Shown: positions 23,077 to 34,774 of the stretch, piece after piece | Numbering within the stretch: the first letter of the stretch is position 1 | Layout: the number at the start of each line of letters is the position of its first letter | Origin: Laguncularia racemosa | Lineage: Eukaryota; Streptophyta; Magnoliopsida; Myrtales; Combretaceae | Assembly (NCBI GenBank): GCA_037954665.1 | Contig: JBBMOL010000252.1 | Span: forward strand, 248,001 to 312,000 | Direction of reading: 5' to 3' | Length of the DNA stretch: 64,000 nt | Position numbers and translations under genes: made by a program | Notes under the pieces: generated by a model | The model's input: only the letters and a program-made list of their open reading frames with translations | What the model was told of the DNA's origin: nothing | The model's database searches: none

Positions 23077-23946
23077 ACTATTAGTAGATTTGAGGTTATA
23101 TTTATAAAGTTTAAGATGTGTTTAGAGTTTGTACCTTATGGCTAATATTTATTGTTATTAAGTTTCCATGTTAGTTGATTTGAGATAAACCCAATTTCAC
23201 TATTTGTACTTTTAGATTTGAGCGATTTAGTATAGAAAGTTTTATTTATTTTTATAATTTAGTATATTTTCATTTAAATAAGGTATACTTTAGTGTTTCT
23301 ATTAAGTCCTAAATTGTAAAAGAATAAAACTTTATGTATTAAATTACCCAAATATAAAAGTACATGCACTAGAATTGCTTTTATTCCTAGTTGATTCCCT
23401 AAAATGTTATATATTAAATTGGACTTTCTAATATGATTTAAAATTAATTCTCTAAATTATCATATATAATACTTATATAATGAAATTTTGCTCTATTAAC
23501 ATGTAGCCATGCCACTCGTTAATATTTTCTATTGAAATATTTTTTATTGTTTTAAGTGAACTTGAATACTTTTTAAATGGATACAAGGAAAATTTTCACA
23601 TTTCATAAGATTATTTATGTACCTAGATGGTGTTATAAAGTACTTATTGAAAGTCTATAATGAATTTTGATTTTTGTATTTTCAAAAATTGATTATATAC
23701 TTTGAAAAAAAAAGGTCCAAAATTCCCTCTTTTTTTTAATTTGCCCACTTGACAAGCCCACAAACCCTCTAGCAAGTGTAAGAGGCACTAAAATACAAAA
23801 TACGAGGGAATGGCGGGAACACTCCAACTTCATAACTTTGGACGATTGCGCTCCACTATCGTAACCTTCTATAAAGTTGCCAAATCCCATTTTCCTCCAT
23901 TTGCGCTCAACTTGATCCAACCAAACCGTCCATTTCCGTACTTCCC
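23077..23946. other. Gene-free A/T-rich DNA upstream of the dnaJ pseudogene
   Basis: No coding region recognised. It would contain the promoter of the ancestral dnaJ gene. No clear TATA box can be singled out in such A/T-rich sequence. Confidence 0.35.
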
Positions 23947-26900
23947 ATGGCAAACAGTAACAACTCCAGCAGCTTAAGACCTCCTCGTGATGACCAACAA
24001 AAGCACAGGAGTTTATTCGAGGTATATATACGCTTTGTGCCAATCATCTTCACTTTCGCATGTTGATCTGTCATCTTGTTCTGTGACGTTTTAGTAATGC
24101 TTCTGATTCATGGGATATGTTGTTGTTGTTGTTATTATTATTATTATTTTGTCCTATGTGAGATTTTGGTTATCGTTATCATCTTTTTTAGCAATGTATC
24201 GGGGCAATTAGATAAGTTTAAACGGTTATTTAGGAAGGAATTAAAAAAGAAAAAATCGGAATAGGTGGGTTACTACTTTATGTCTCTGCCAATTTGGGAT
24301 CGGTCCTGAACTAATCAAAAGTGTCGCTTCCTTTCCTAGAAAATTGAACTTTGCTTGATTCTTAAGCTTATTAGGTCATAAAAGATTGATTCCATTAAAT
24401 ATGATTTTACGTCCAATTTTTTAATGTTTTGATGGGTAAGTTATGCTGATACTATCTAACAACACCACCCCAAATTGTTTTCATTGAAAATTTGTCAATT
24501 TGATACTATTTTGATCCAGCAGTACAATTTCTTATGTTCCTATTATCTAATAGTGTTGAGCTGTAATTGAATGGATATGCAGTGAGTTCGAGTACTTTGC
24601 ATGGTGTGGCTGTTTGGTTGTGTGATTTCTACAGAAATATTCAACAATTCAAAAAATTTTATTACAACAAATATCAGAAAAATTATAAAAAGCATTTTCC
24701 ACGTAATAAACACACCTTAATTGTCAATATGAAAAAAGTTCTAGAACTTGCAAGTTACAAGCATCCAATAAATTTTGTATAGTTGATCCACATAGTGTTA
24801 GTGAGGTTTATAAATCACATCTAGACCAAATTGCTCATATCATGTCCTGACATTTAGTTATTGATTTCAGTTTTAGGAAATTGCATTGAGAATGAAATCT
24901 GAAGTAGACTTGAGAGAATTATTTGTCCTATAGCTAACACATAGTGGCTTTTGTATGAATAGAATTTGATCACAAGTATAATGGTGAATTTATTTGGGAT
25001 GATATTCTCTAGGATATCCAGAAATTTTATTGTTCTTTGATAGGAAAGGAGATTTCTAACCCTGTTAGAATGGCCTAGAAATATCAGCCAAGAGTTCATT
25101 CTAGAAACTAGGCAAGCAGTAGCTTTCTCTGCAAAGCCAATGAGGTTGATCTATGTTGACTAAAAAAAGATAGAGTGATTACTTGACCTGGGATGATAAT
25201 GGAACAAATGTGAGTTTTGAAGCACAAGGAAGCATGCTGAGCAAGACTGTTGTAACTGTGGATCCTGGGTACAGTTGTATAGTTCCCTTCAGACCTGTGT
25301 CAAGTCAGCAGGAAGTGTGGAGTTGGGAAAGGGATAGCAACTGGAATTTATTTGGAAGAGTGAACTTGTTTATGTAGTTGTGGTGTTTGATAGATGATGC
25401 TTGCTGTTAGTTCATAATGCAACTTCACATGCTTGGTCCATGGTATCCTTAGGAAGTTCAATTCAATAATCAATACCACAACCAGAGAACCAGCATTTTG
25501 TTTTCTCTTATGGCATATCTACTCATCGTGCTTATTTCGAGAAAGGTAATTGATGGAACATGTTCTGATACCTACCAAGTTACGCCTAATATATGGACAA
25601 CATGTATGCTGGATTGGAGGTGATGATCATGTTAGACATCTAAAGTACATGAACTCACAATAATTCTAGACAGTTGAGATAGTTTTTGTAGTGGCGAATT
25701 TCTGAAGTGAATTGCATTTAGGTGTCTCAGACCTCATGTGCTAGCGGCTTGTATTCATTAATTCAACATCCATAAAATAATTAGAAGTTGCTACATTTGA
25801 GAAAAACTTACAACTGTTTTGAATTTGTTGAGCAGGTATATCAGGTTGTTATTAATTAGTTTAACAGCCACAAAGTAATTACAAGTTACTATTTCCATAA
25901 AAAAAACCAACTGCTTTGAATTAGGCGGTCTAGTGTACTATAAATATTTACTGTACTTGCAATGCATGAAATCTGTTCTTAATGGGTTCCATGGGAAACA
26001 GTACAATGAGGTCTAGCACCACAAAGCCTGAAAGAGAAACTAGGAGGAAAAGATGATTGAACGTGTAGGCAATTGGACTACAGCTCTATCATCTTCATGG
26101 AAGTGGGTCAACACTCCACTTATAGAAATATATATTTATATGAATGCATGCACACATCAATGATTTTGATGATAATCATCTTTGATTGCACACCCTCTGT
26201 TCTTAATGGACTTTGACTTGAAACAGCTTATAGTCCTTGATGACAATAATAACCCGAACAAGGAGACAAGATAGAATAAAGAATTCATACTTAACTCCAG
26301 TTTCTCGCTCTCTTTTAATATGCATCAAAGATCTTCTGATATTTTCCATAGCTTAACAATGCTGCCCTCTAAATGGGTGTCACTCTTACACATGAAACAG
26401 TTAAGATGCAGTCATGGACAATTTGAGCAGCTTGAATAAGAAAATGTAATCATAATAAGGACTAGAAGGTTTGAGTCCAATTTCCCCCCTTTTCTCCCCT
26501 TATGTGTTCCCTATCCTTCCATGCTTTTGTTACTGCAAAAACTTAAACATCTTAATAAGAGTAGATATAACAAATCAATGTTCTCTTCAGATTTTTGGTG
26601 TAGAAAGGAATGCAAGCTAGCAAGAGATAAAGAAAGCATATTACAAATTAGCACTACACTGCATCCTGATAAAAATCCTGGTGATGCAGTAAAATGGATT
26701 GTTTAATGTCAAAATCTTGCAACAAAGCTCTATGTTATTTGTTCAACTACAAATGAAGAAATAAATGTGAAGTTTTCATGGCTTTTCCTTCCGTGTTGTC
26801 TCTAACATATGAATTTCTGTATTCCATAGGAAACAAAGGAGAAATTTCAACAACTGCAGAAGGTGATTTCCATTCTTGCTGATGAGGAGAAACGTGTGGT

Positions 26901-28251
26901 TTATGATCAGACTGGACGTGTGTATGATGCTGTTAGTTTCCTAGACTATACATTTATTTACCATCTAAAATCAGGACTAAAAATGCATATACAACTAGGT
27001 TTCTTCTCCATGTTTCTCATGAAGTTATGGGTTTTGTATTCTAAAGAGAGCATCAAAGAAATGGACTTTTTTCCATCCATGTTGGCTATAAATTGGCGAT
27101 GAATGAAAGTTCTTGAGCGCTTGATTGTTGTCCTCTGTGTGAATCAGGACCTTGGAGGAGAAACTGTTCAGGATTTGCATGAATATTTGTGTGCTGTGTA
27201 CAAAATGGTAACTTTATGATCTATGCGGTGGCAAAATACTCTTTTTGAGAGAAGGAAATCCCTTTCCTCTAGCTGTAACTTTCATCCTCCTCAAAAATCC
27301 AAACTCACTAGAAGAGAATGGTGTCTTACTGTAGCTTTTTATATGCTGCAGGTTACTGAGGCTGATATAGAAGAAGTTAAAGTAAACCATAGGGGTTCTG
27401 ATTCAGAGGAGGGTGATCTGCTTGATCTTTATGATAAATGCAGGTGCAATCTGAACATGTATCTGAACATGTAAGGCTTAAGAGTTTTCCTTAGTATCAC
27501 CTACCATTTCCATCTTTTGTTTCTTACTTTTGAATTTCTTTTGAGTTTCCAGCTTGACATGTATGCTTCTTTCTTAGCAGGCTTTTCTGCTCAATGCCTT
27601 GCTTAGAACCCAAGTTTGATTCCCACTGTTTCAAGGACATTATTGCTGATGCAATAGCAAAAGGTATTCACTTCTCATATACTTTGGTGGTGTTCTTTTT
27701 GTGAAAGTACCATAAGGTAAATACTTAGGACAGACTGCTGCTCCACACATTGGCTTAATATGTGGCACTGTACTGGGGAAAATGCAATTCTGCACAGGTT
27801 GTTTGAGTTATAGATGGGATTTCGTTAGGGGTGAATCATGCTAAATTACCCTACTTCTGTGTTTGTATTGCATCATCCTACAGGAAAGTAAAAGTCAACC
27901 AAAGACTACCTGAAGTGGGCTGAGCAAGTTTCCAGGCAAAACCACCTGTAGATCCACTGAGGAAAAGGGGGAAGTGGGTCTGATTTTACTATGGAACTCT
28001 AAACTCGTGTCATCAGCTCCTGTTGCCAAAATGAACCATGATGCTTGCAGGTCAAATAAGCAATCCCAAGATCTTATTTGTATTATATCACAACCCAAAG
28101 CGAGAGAAAAGAGAAGTTTAAGTCCGTGTTTGCATCTCTTATGAACAAGTACGGTGGTGGAGAGCTTGTTTCAGAACGCACTGAAGAAGAATTTGAAGCC
28201 GCACGGAGGAAGTTTGAGAGTAGGAAGTTGGTCAGAAAAACCAACAGCTAA
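23947..28251 (+). pseudogene. dnaJ6-type chaperone pseudogene, introns retained
   Basis: Recognised from exon-by-exon similarity to the plant chaperone DnaJ 6 family: a J domain that stimulates Hsp70 ATPase, followed by a conserved DnaJ-C region. Apparent exons with GT/AG borders: 23947-24022, 26591-26688 (J domain, HPDKNPGDA), 26830-26931 (KFQQLQKVISILADEEKR, YDQTGRV), 27148-27207 (DLHEYL), 27352-27470 (VTEADIEE, GSDSEEGDL), 27581-27663 (LFCSMPC, FKDIIADAIA), and 27884-28251 (DYLKWAEQVS ... SVFASLMNKYGGG, EEEFEAARRKFESRK, TAA). Disruptions: an A-run frameshift in exon 1; AGC TAG and a frameshift before the HPD motif in exon 2; TAA and further frameshifts in the last exon. Because introns remain, it arose from a duplicated or decaying genomic copy, not from a retro-copy. 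Intron 1 is about 2.6 kb and may hold insertions. It is the only host gene in the window. Confidence 0.82.
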
Positions 28252-29200
28252 ATATAAAAGAGCATCAGGTTTTGTCTTGAGTTTGGATTGTAGAGGTTTT
28301 GCTTTTTATCTTTATGAGTGTTACTGCAATCTTACAATTTGAAATACGTATGCAACTTTCCTTTCTGCTTGCTGATGCTTTTCTTTATTTTTGTCTTTAT
28401 ATGAATTTATGTTGCACATCCACTCTTGGTGTATGTACCTGTTTGAAATTCATCATAAACCTGCTTTTCCTAGGTAAAGATGACTCCAATCTACTTATTG
28501 CAATTAAAAGTTGGAGAACTCTATTTCATCGAATCAAGAGTAAAAGATTATAAACTCCTTCCGAGTGTATGTGATTACTCTTTTCCAAGGGGACAACAAT
28601 ATAATTTTATATAAGTGAGGATCCTACTTTGTAGCATCTCTTCGTCTAATCATTTGAAAAGTTTAAGATACGATTTTAGGTTGTATGACCCTAAAGTTAA
28701 GACTGGGCAATTTGGCATCCAATTCGTTAACAACGTACATGGCATTATCATGATGGGGCTTATGCTGGTATAACTTAGAACAAAATAAACGAGGTAGACA
28801 CGTTTTGGTCCGTTCATAAACGTGGATATTAGTATTTGGCATGAAATTCATTACAAAATCGTTTAAAAAATAGGTTTTAGAAATGGGTTTGGTCTTTAAG
28901 ATCAAGATTTCTTACTGCTTATAATTCTCTTACTTTGACATGTAGTTTGGTATTTTTTGTTGGTTTTGTATAAAAGTTTAATAAATGAAACCAAGTGAGA
29001 TTTGAAGGTTTGTATCACTTTGTGAATCGGAATAATCGGTTCCTAGTAAATTATTGTCAACAAAAGAAGTATATTTTAGGAGAATTTTTTTTCAATTGCA
29101 TTTGATTATTAATTTAATTTGGTTTTTAGTTTATCACTTTTTGCATGTAGTTCAAGGTTGATTTACTTTGTTACACTCCTTGAATTTGAAGGGTTTGGTT
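28252..29200. other. Gene-free spacer
   Basis: The 3' flank of the dnaJ pseudogene and A/T-rich DNA up to the start of the next LTR. No feature recognised. Confidence 0.4.
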
Positions 29201-30082
29201 TGATAGGAATTCAATCTTTAGGCCAATCACCTAACCTAAGGCGCGTGGACTTCAAGGTTTGATGCAAAGAATACTCTCTAGCCAACCAACTGGGATGAAA
29301 CCACCTACCTTCATGGATTTCATTTCCATTATCCACTAAGGTGTTACTAAACACACATCTCTTTTCAAGTTGAGGAAGTACCACCTAGCCACTCTTGACA
29401 ATCCTAATTAGACAAGCCTTAAAGCATAGGTAGCCCAGATTGACCTGTATTACCACACATTGATCCTTTTAAAGTTAGCTAAGTGACTATCCAACTTGTT
29501 TAATGAAAGAGCCACTCTCGTCAACTTAGACGAATGCTCGAATCATTTGTCTTTTTTGTTAAGGATGCATCTAGTATCACTATGACACCTGGCTTTGATA
29601 CCCGACAGTTGCATGAACCCCTATTATTATCCTTTTGTCTCTTTATGTTTTTAGCCCTTTTATTTTATAGTAGGAATGTGTTTTCCTCATGTACCTAAAA
29701 GAATTTTCTTCTTTTAGTATGTAATCCTAGAGACTTACTTTAAATAGTCCATTTATATGTAAGCTGGATTGTTACATTATTGAATACACAATTATCATTT
29801 CCAACCTTCTCCTGAGTTCTTAAGCTCTTTAGTTTGCCTTTACTCTTATCAATCCCTTTAGCAAGGATTGTGGCAAGTACCCTTACTCCAGGCTCATACA
29901 TCACATCAAGTTTGGGTTAGGTCGTGTTTGGTTCTTATGGTGCATAATATCTATTGGAAACATTTGTAGTGCTGCTAATTCTTTCTTTTCCATGCCATAT
30001 TCTTCTATATTTGGAAGGACTCATTTATTAGTTGCTTTAGTAGATTGATACCCTAGTGATTACTCAGCTCTTAGGTCTATCA
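29201..30082 (+). repeat. Left LTR of the old gypsy element
   Basis: Aligns throughout with 34775-35011 plus 36643-37282. TGATAGG start, ATCA end, followed ten bases later by the primer site. Confidence 0.85.
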
Positions 30083-30092
30083 TCTCTTTTCT

Positions 30093-30104
30093 TGGTATCA
30101 AAGC
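30093..30104 (+). other. Primer-binding site, tRNA-iMet type
   Basis: TGGTATCAAAGC. It differs from the standard TGGTATCAGAGC by one transition. Confidence 0.8.
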
Positions 30105-30197
30105 AAAGGTTCCAATGAGGGAGCATAGTTTGCAATTGTCACAACGTTTATTCTTGTTGATGAGCTTTTTGAGCTATGTAGTAGTTGTTGTTGTGTA

Positions 30198-33100
30198 GTG
30201 CAAATGTCGAATCTTAGTGTTCAAGGTGGTATTAGAGATTTCGAAAGTGATGCACATGGTTGTGGAAGGTGTGTATCTCAAAATGCAAGATCTACTAATG
30301 AACAAATCCAAGAGTTGACTACTGTTGTTGCTAACTTAACTGTCATAGTGCAACATTTGATAGAAAAGCATCTTGCTTGAGCTGATGTAGGCTTGGGTTG
30401 AGTTCGAAATGATGAAGAACTAGTAAACCCACCTCAAAATGTTTAAAATGGTGGAGGAGTGAGGAGAGATCGAGGAGTGAGAAGGTTAGTTGATGTAGAG
30501 GATGAGCTAGATGAAAGAGCTAGAGATAATTTCAACGAGGACTACATAGTGTATGATGTACGAGCTCTTAGAGGGTTGGAGAATGTTAAAGTGTAAATCC
30601 CTCTATTTTTTGGGTATGGAGATGCAGATGACTACTTGGACTAGGAGGACAAGATTGATAAATTATTTGAGTATCATGAGTATGAAGTTATAAAAGTAAG
30701 ATTGGCTACCTCAAAATTTTTGAGATATGTAATATTGTGGTGGAAGAATTTGTTGGCTATTAGAAGAGGAGCGATAAGGTCATGGACTAAGATGAAGAGG
30801 ATACTCTTAGATTATTAGGTATAAGGGACTTTTAAAAAGTTGTAGACATTAAGACAAGGAGAAATGTGTGCTGATGACTATGTGAAGGAGTTTTTAATGT
30901 TGATGATTCAATGTTAGGTAGAAGAGCCAAAGGACCAAACTATAGCTCGATTTGTTAATAGATTGAAGAATGAGATTGCTAGTGTGGTGGAGCTACACTT
31001 TATAAATACTCTAGATGATGCAATTTGTTTAGCATATAGAGTGGAGCGTTAGAGAAGCAATAGTTTAAACCGAGGTAACAGAGGTCGAGTTGTGATACTA
31101 ACTTATTCTTCTATAGATTTTGGTCGATTAGCATGAAATTGGCCGAGTTGAGATGATGACAAACTTGAAGGTTCATCGAGGCCAATGGAGAGGAGGCTTG
31201 ATGAGAGGGGAAAGGTTATGGAGCAGAAGGAAATATCACGAGGAGAAGAAGGACGAAACTCGGGAAGGAAGATGAGCTAAATAAAATGCTTTAAGTGCTT
31301 GGGTTTTGGACATGTTATTGCTAAATGTTTGAACCACTAAACTATGATTTTGAAGGGCGAGGCACTTATACTCGAGGTTAATAGTGTTGATGAGGACAAA
31401 GAAGAGGAGGCAAGAGTAGAGTGTTTTGAGGAGGCTCTTAGAGATGCTAAATAGGAACAGTTTTTGAATATTCTGTTGAGAAGAGCTATGAGTGTCTCAC
31501 CTTAGACCTTTGATGAGTAAAGAGAGAATCTTTTCCACACTGCATATAAGGTTGAAGGGTAGTTGTGTGCATTGATCATTGATTGGGGAAGTTACACCAA
31601 TGTAATTATTGCATCTATGGTTAAATAGTTGGCATTGTTGACCCTAACACACCCAAGGCCATACATATTGCATTGGCTAGATGAGAAGGGAGCTCTTCAT
31701 GTTACCTACAAGGTTCAAGTACGAATAACTATAGGGAATAGGTAGTAGGATGAGGTTATATGTGACGTCTTACCCATGAGTGCATCCTATCTATTCCATG
31801 GATGACATGGTTGTTCGATTGAAGAGTCTTGCATGATGGATATAAAAATATATATGCTTTTCACAAGGAGGGAAGAAAAGTCGTACTACAACCCATGACA
31901 CTGTGCTAAGTGAAGGATACTTGAGCTTAGCTGAGCCAAGCTTAAAAGAAGATCCTTATTATATCTTAAAGCAAGCTTGCATAGTCATTAGAGTCAAACA
32001 TGCTAGTGTTTTTGTTAATCAGAAGGTAGTTGGAGATGAGAGACCAAACTCCCATACCTAAGGAGATCAGAGACTTATTAGATGAGTTTGAACATTTGTT
32101 CCCTGAGGAGCTACTAAAGGGATTACCCTCTTTCGAGGTATAGAGCATTGTATTGACCTATAGCTTAGTACGATGTTGCCTAACAAGCTCACTTATCGGA
32201 TGAATCCTAAATAAGCTGTTGAGTTGAAGAAGTAAGTGGACAAGTTGATAGAATGAGGTTATGTAAGAGAAAGCATGAGCTCCTGTGTGGTACCTGCTCT
32301 ACTTGCCCTAAATAAGGATGGATCATGACACATGTGTATTAATAGTTGAGCCATTAACAAGATTGCTGTTAAATATAAGTATCTGATTTCAAGGTTAGAT
32401 GACATGCTGGATAAACTCCATGGTACTCGTATCTTCTCAAAAATTGATCTAAAGAGTGGATACCACTAAATACACATGAGATTAAGAGATGAATGGAAGA
32501 CAACCTTCAAGACAAAGCATTGTCTCTATAAATGGTTAATGATGCCCTTTGGACTAATTAATGTGCCAAGTACATTCATGGGGTTGATGAACCACGTGTT
32601 GAGAGCATTGATCAGAAAGTACGTCATCATGTAATTTAATGATATATTGGTGCATAAATTTGACATGAGAACTCACGTTGAGCACTTATGAGAGGTCTTG
32701 AGCACCCATTGAGTTGAATAGCTATTTGGTAATTGGAAGAAATGTTATTTTTGTCAACGTGAGTTCATATTTTTAGGAATTGTGGTAGAAAGTGGAGGCG
32801 TAAAAGTTGATGAGGTGAAGGTCAAAGCCATACTTGAGTAGCTAACCCTAGAGAATGCATCCGAGGCTAGAAGTTTCTTGGGCTCATGTTTTTTTTTTTT
32901 TTATTGACATTTCATCCAGAATTTCAATACCATTGCAATCCCTTTGATTGAGCTGATTAAGAGGATATACGACTCATGTTTTATTATTAACGTTTCATCC
33001 AGAATTTCAATACCATTACAATCCCTTTGATTGAGTTGATTAAGAGGGGAGAGAAGACCTAGAAGAGTTTTGATGAGATTAAACATAAGCTAACTACTGC

Positions 33101-34760
33101 ACATGTGTTAATTTTACCCAACTTTGGTAATGTATTTGAGTTAGAATCTAAAGCCTTAGGAGTTGGAATTAGAGCAATATTAATGCAAGAGTAGCTTCCT
33201 ATTATATATTTCAGTGAAAAACTCAATAGTACTGCATTAAATTACTTGACATATGACAATGAGCTCTATTCCTCAGTTTGATCACTCACTATTTGGCAAC
33301 ACTATCTATTACTTTGAGAGTTTGTGATCTACAATGACCACAAGTCACTTAAGTAAGATGGGTTAACAGAAGCTATCCTAATGATAAGCCAAGTGGATTG
33401 TATTATTGGAGACTTTTCATTTATGATCAAGTATAAGGCTATGAATTCAAATGCAGTAGCTAACACCTTATCTAGAAGGTATGTATTGTAGCATTGCAAG
33501 ATGCTAGGCTTTAGAACAATGGCTAAATAATATGAACGACATGATCATTTTAGGTCCATCGTAGCCAAGTGCAAAGTTAGAATTAGTATTAATGGGTATT
33601 TTGTGAATAATGGGTACTTATGCAAGAAGGGATGACTATATGTACCAACTAATTTGGTGAGAGAGTTACTCATTAGAGAAGCTCATGATGGAGGATTAGT
33701 AGGTCATTTTGGTGAACATAGAACTTATAAGCTACTAAAAGAACATTTCTAATGGCATAGTCTAATGAAAGATGTGGATAAGGTGTTGGAAAGGTGTGCC
33801 ACTTGTAAAAAGGTGAAGGGAAAGAAGGAATCCTATGGGGGAATACTTATCACTACCCACTAGTAGCTAACAATAGGCTGACTTGAGCATAGATTTTGTC
33901 CTTGGGTTACCTCGAACAACCTTAAGACATGACTCAATAATGGTGGTTGTAGATTGGTTCAATAAGATGGCCCATTTCATCCCATGCCACAAGATTGATG
34001 ATGTACTTTATATTACTAACTTTTTAGTTAGGAGATTGTGCGATTGCATGGACTACCTCATAGAATCATCTCGGATAGAGACCTAAAGTTCCTAAGCTTC
34101 TTTTGGAGGACATTATGGAAGAGATTAAGCATGACGTTGATGTTCAATATGTCTTGACACCTATAGATAGATGACTAGATCGAGGTCGTCAACACAACCT
34201 TAGGAGCCCTTCTTTGAGCCATAATTGGTAAGAATCTTACTAATTACTACTTATGTTTGCCAATTGTTGAGTTCGCTTACAATAGATCAACACATAATTC
34301 CACTAGTAAGTTCCCCTTTGAGGTTGTTTATGGCAGCAATCCATTTGTACCTATGGGCATGATCTCCACTCAGACCTTGAAGTAGGAAAGCCATGGTGCT
34401 ATTCATTGAGCTAATGAGATTGAGTAGTTACATTGAAAGGTATACAAGCAGTTAAAATGAGTAGTGGCATAGTAGCAAGACCTTGGAAATCGAGGAAGAA
34501 AGGTCATGAAGTTTAACCTATGAGACTTGGTTTGGGTTCACCTTAGCAAAGACAAGCTCCCTAGCTATAGAGAAAATAAGCTATTACCCTTAGTTGATGG
34601 ACCCTTTAAGGTCTTATGGAATATCAATGGTAATGCCTATGAGCTTAACCTACTAGATGGCTATAAAGTTTCACCAATCTTCAATGTTAGTGACTTAGCT
34701 CCATATGTTCTAGAAGAGGACCTCACAGATAAGTCTCTGGATTTGAAGGCAAATCCTTAA
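30198..34760 (+). pseudogene. pol: gag-pol relic of the old gypsy element
   Basis: Many stops and frameshifts. Gag: capsid helices around 30600-31060. CCHC knuckle CFKCLGFGHVIAKC near 31290-31330. Protease: ALIIDWGSYTNVI near 31570-31610, with the active D(S/T/G)G-type motif seen as DWGS, and a degraded CDVLPM near 31760. RT: from about 32215, with KIDLKSGYH near 32440-32470, LMMPFGLIN near 32535 and FNDILVHK near 32640 (family F/YxDD; the first catalytic position is altered). RNase H: about 33120-33480, ending in a degraded ADxLSR. Integrase: finger about 33650-33810, core start SIDFVLGLPRT at 33886, HFIPC, and C-terminal VWVHLSKDKLPS...DGPFKVL at 34530-34620. The final open stretch, 34527-34760, ends 14 bases before the LTR. 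Confidence 0.82.
32883..33048 (+). repeat. 90-bp tandem duplication in RT relic
   Basis: Two copies spaced 90 bases apart, both starting CTCATGTTTT and both encoding FIQNFNTIAIPLIELIKR. They differ by few bases, so the duplication happened well after the element died. Confidence 0.85.
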
Positions 34761-34774
34761 TACCCCCAAGGGGA

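Noticed and set aside
23693..24043. 116-codon - strand frame
   Set aside because: It overlaps exon 1 and upstream sequence of the dnaJ pseudogene on the other strand and shows no domain.
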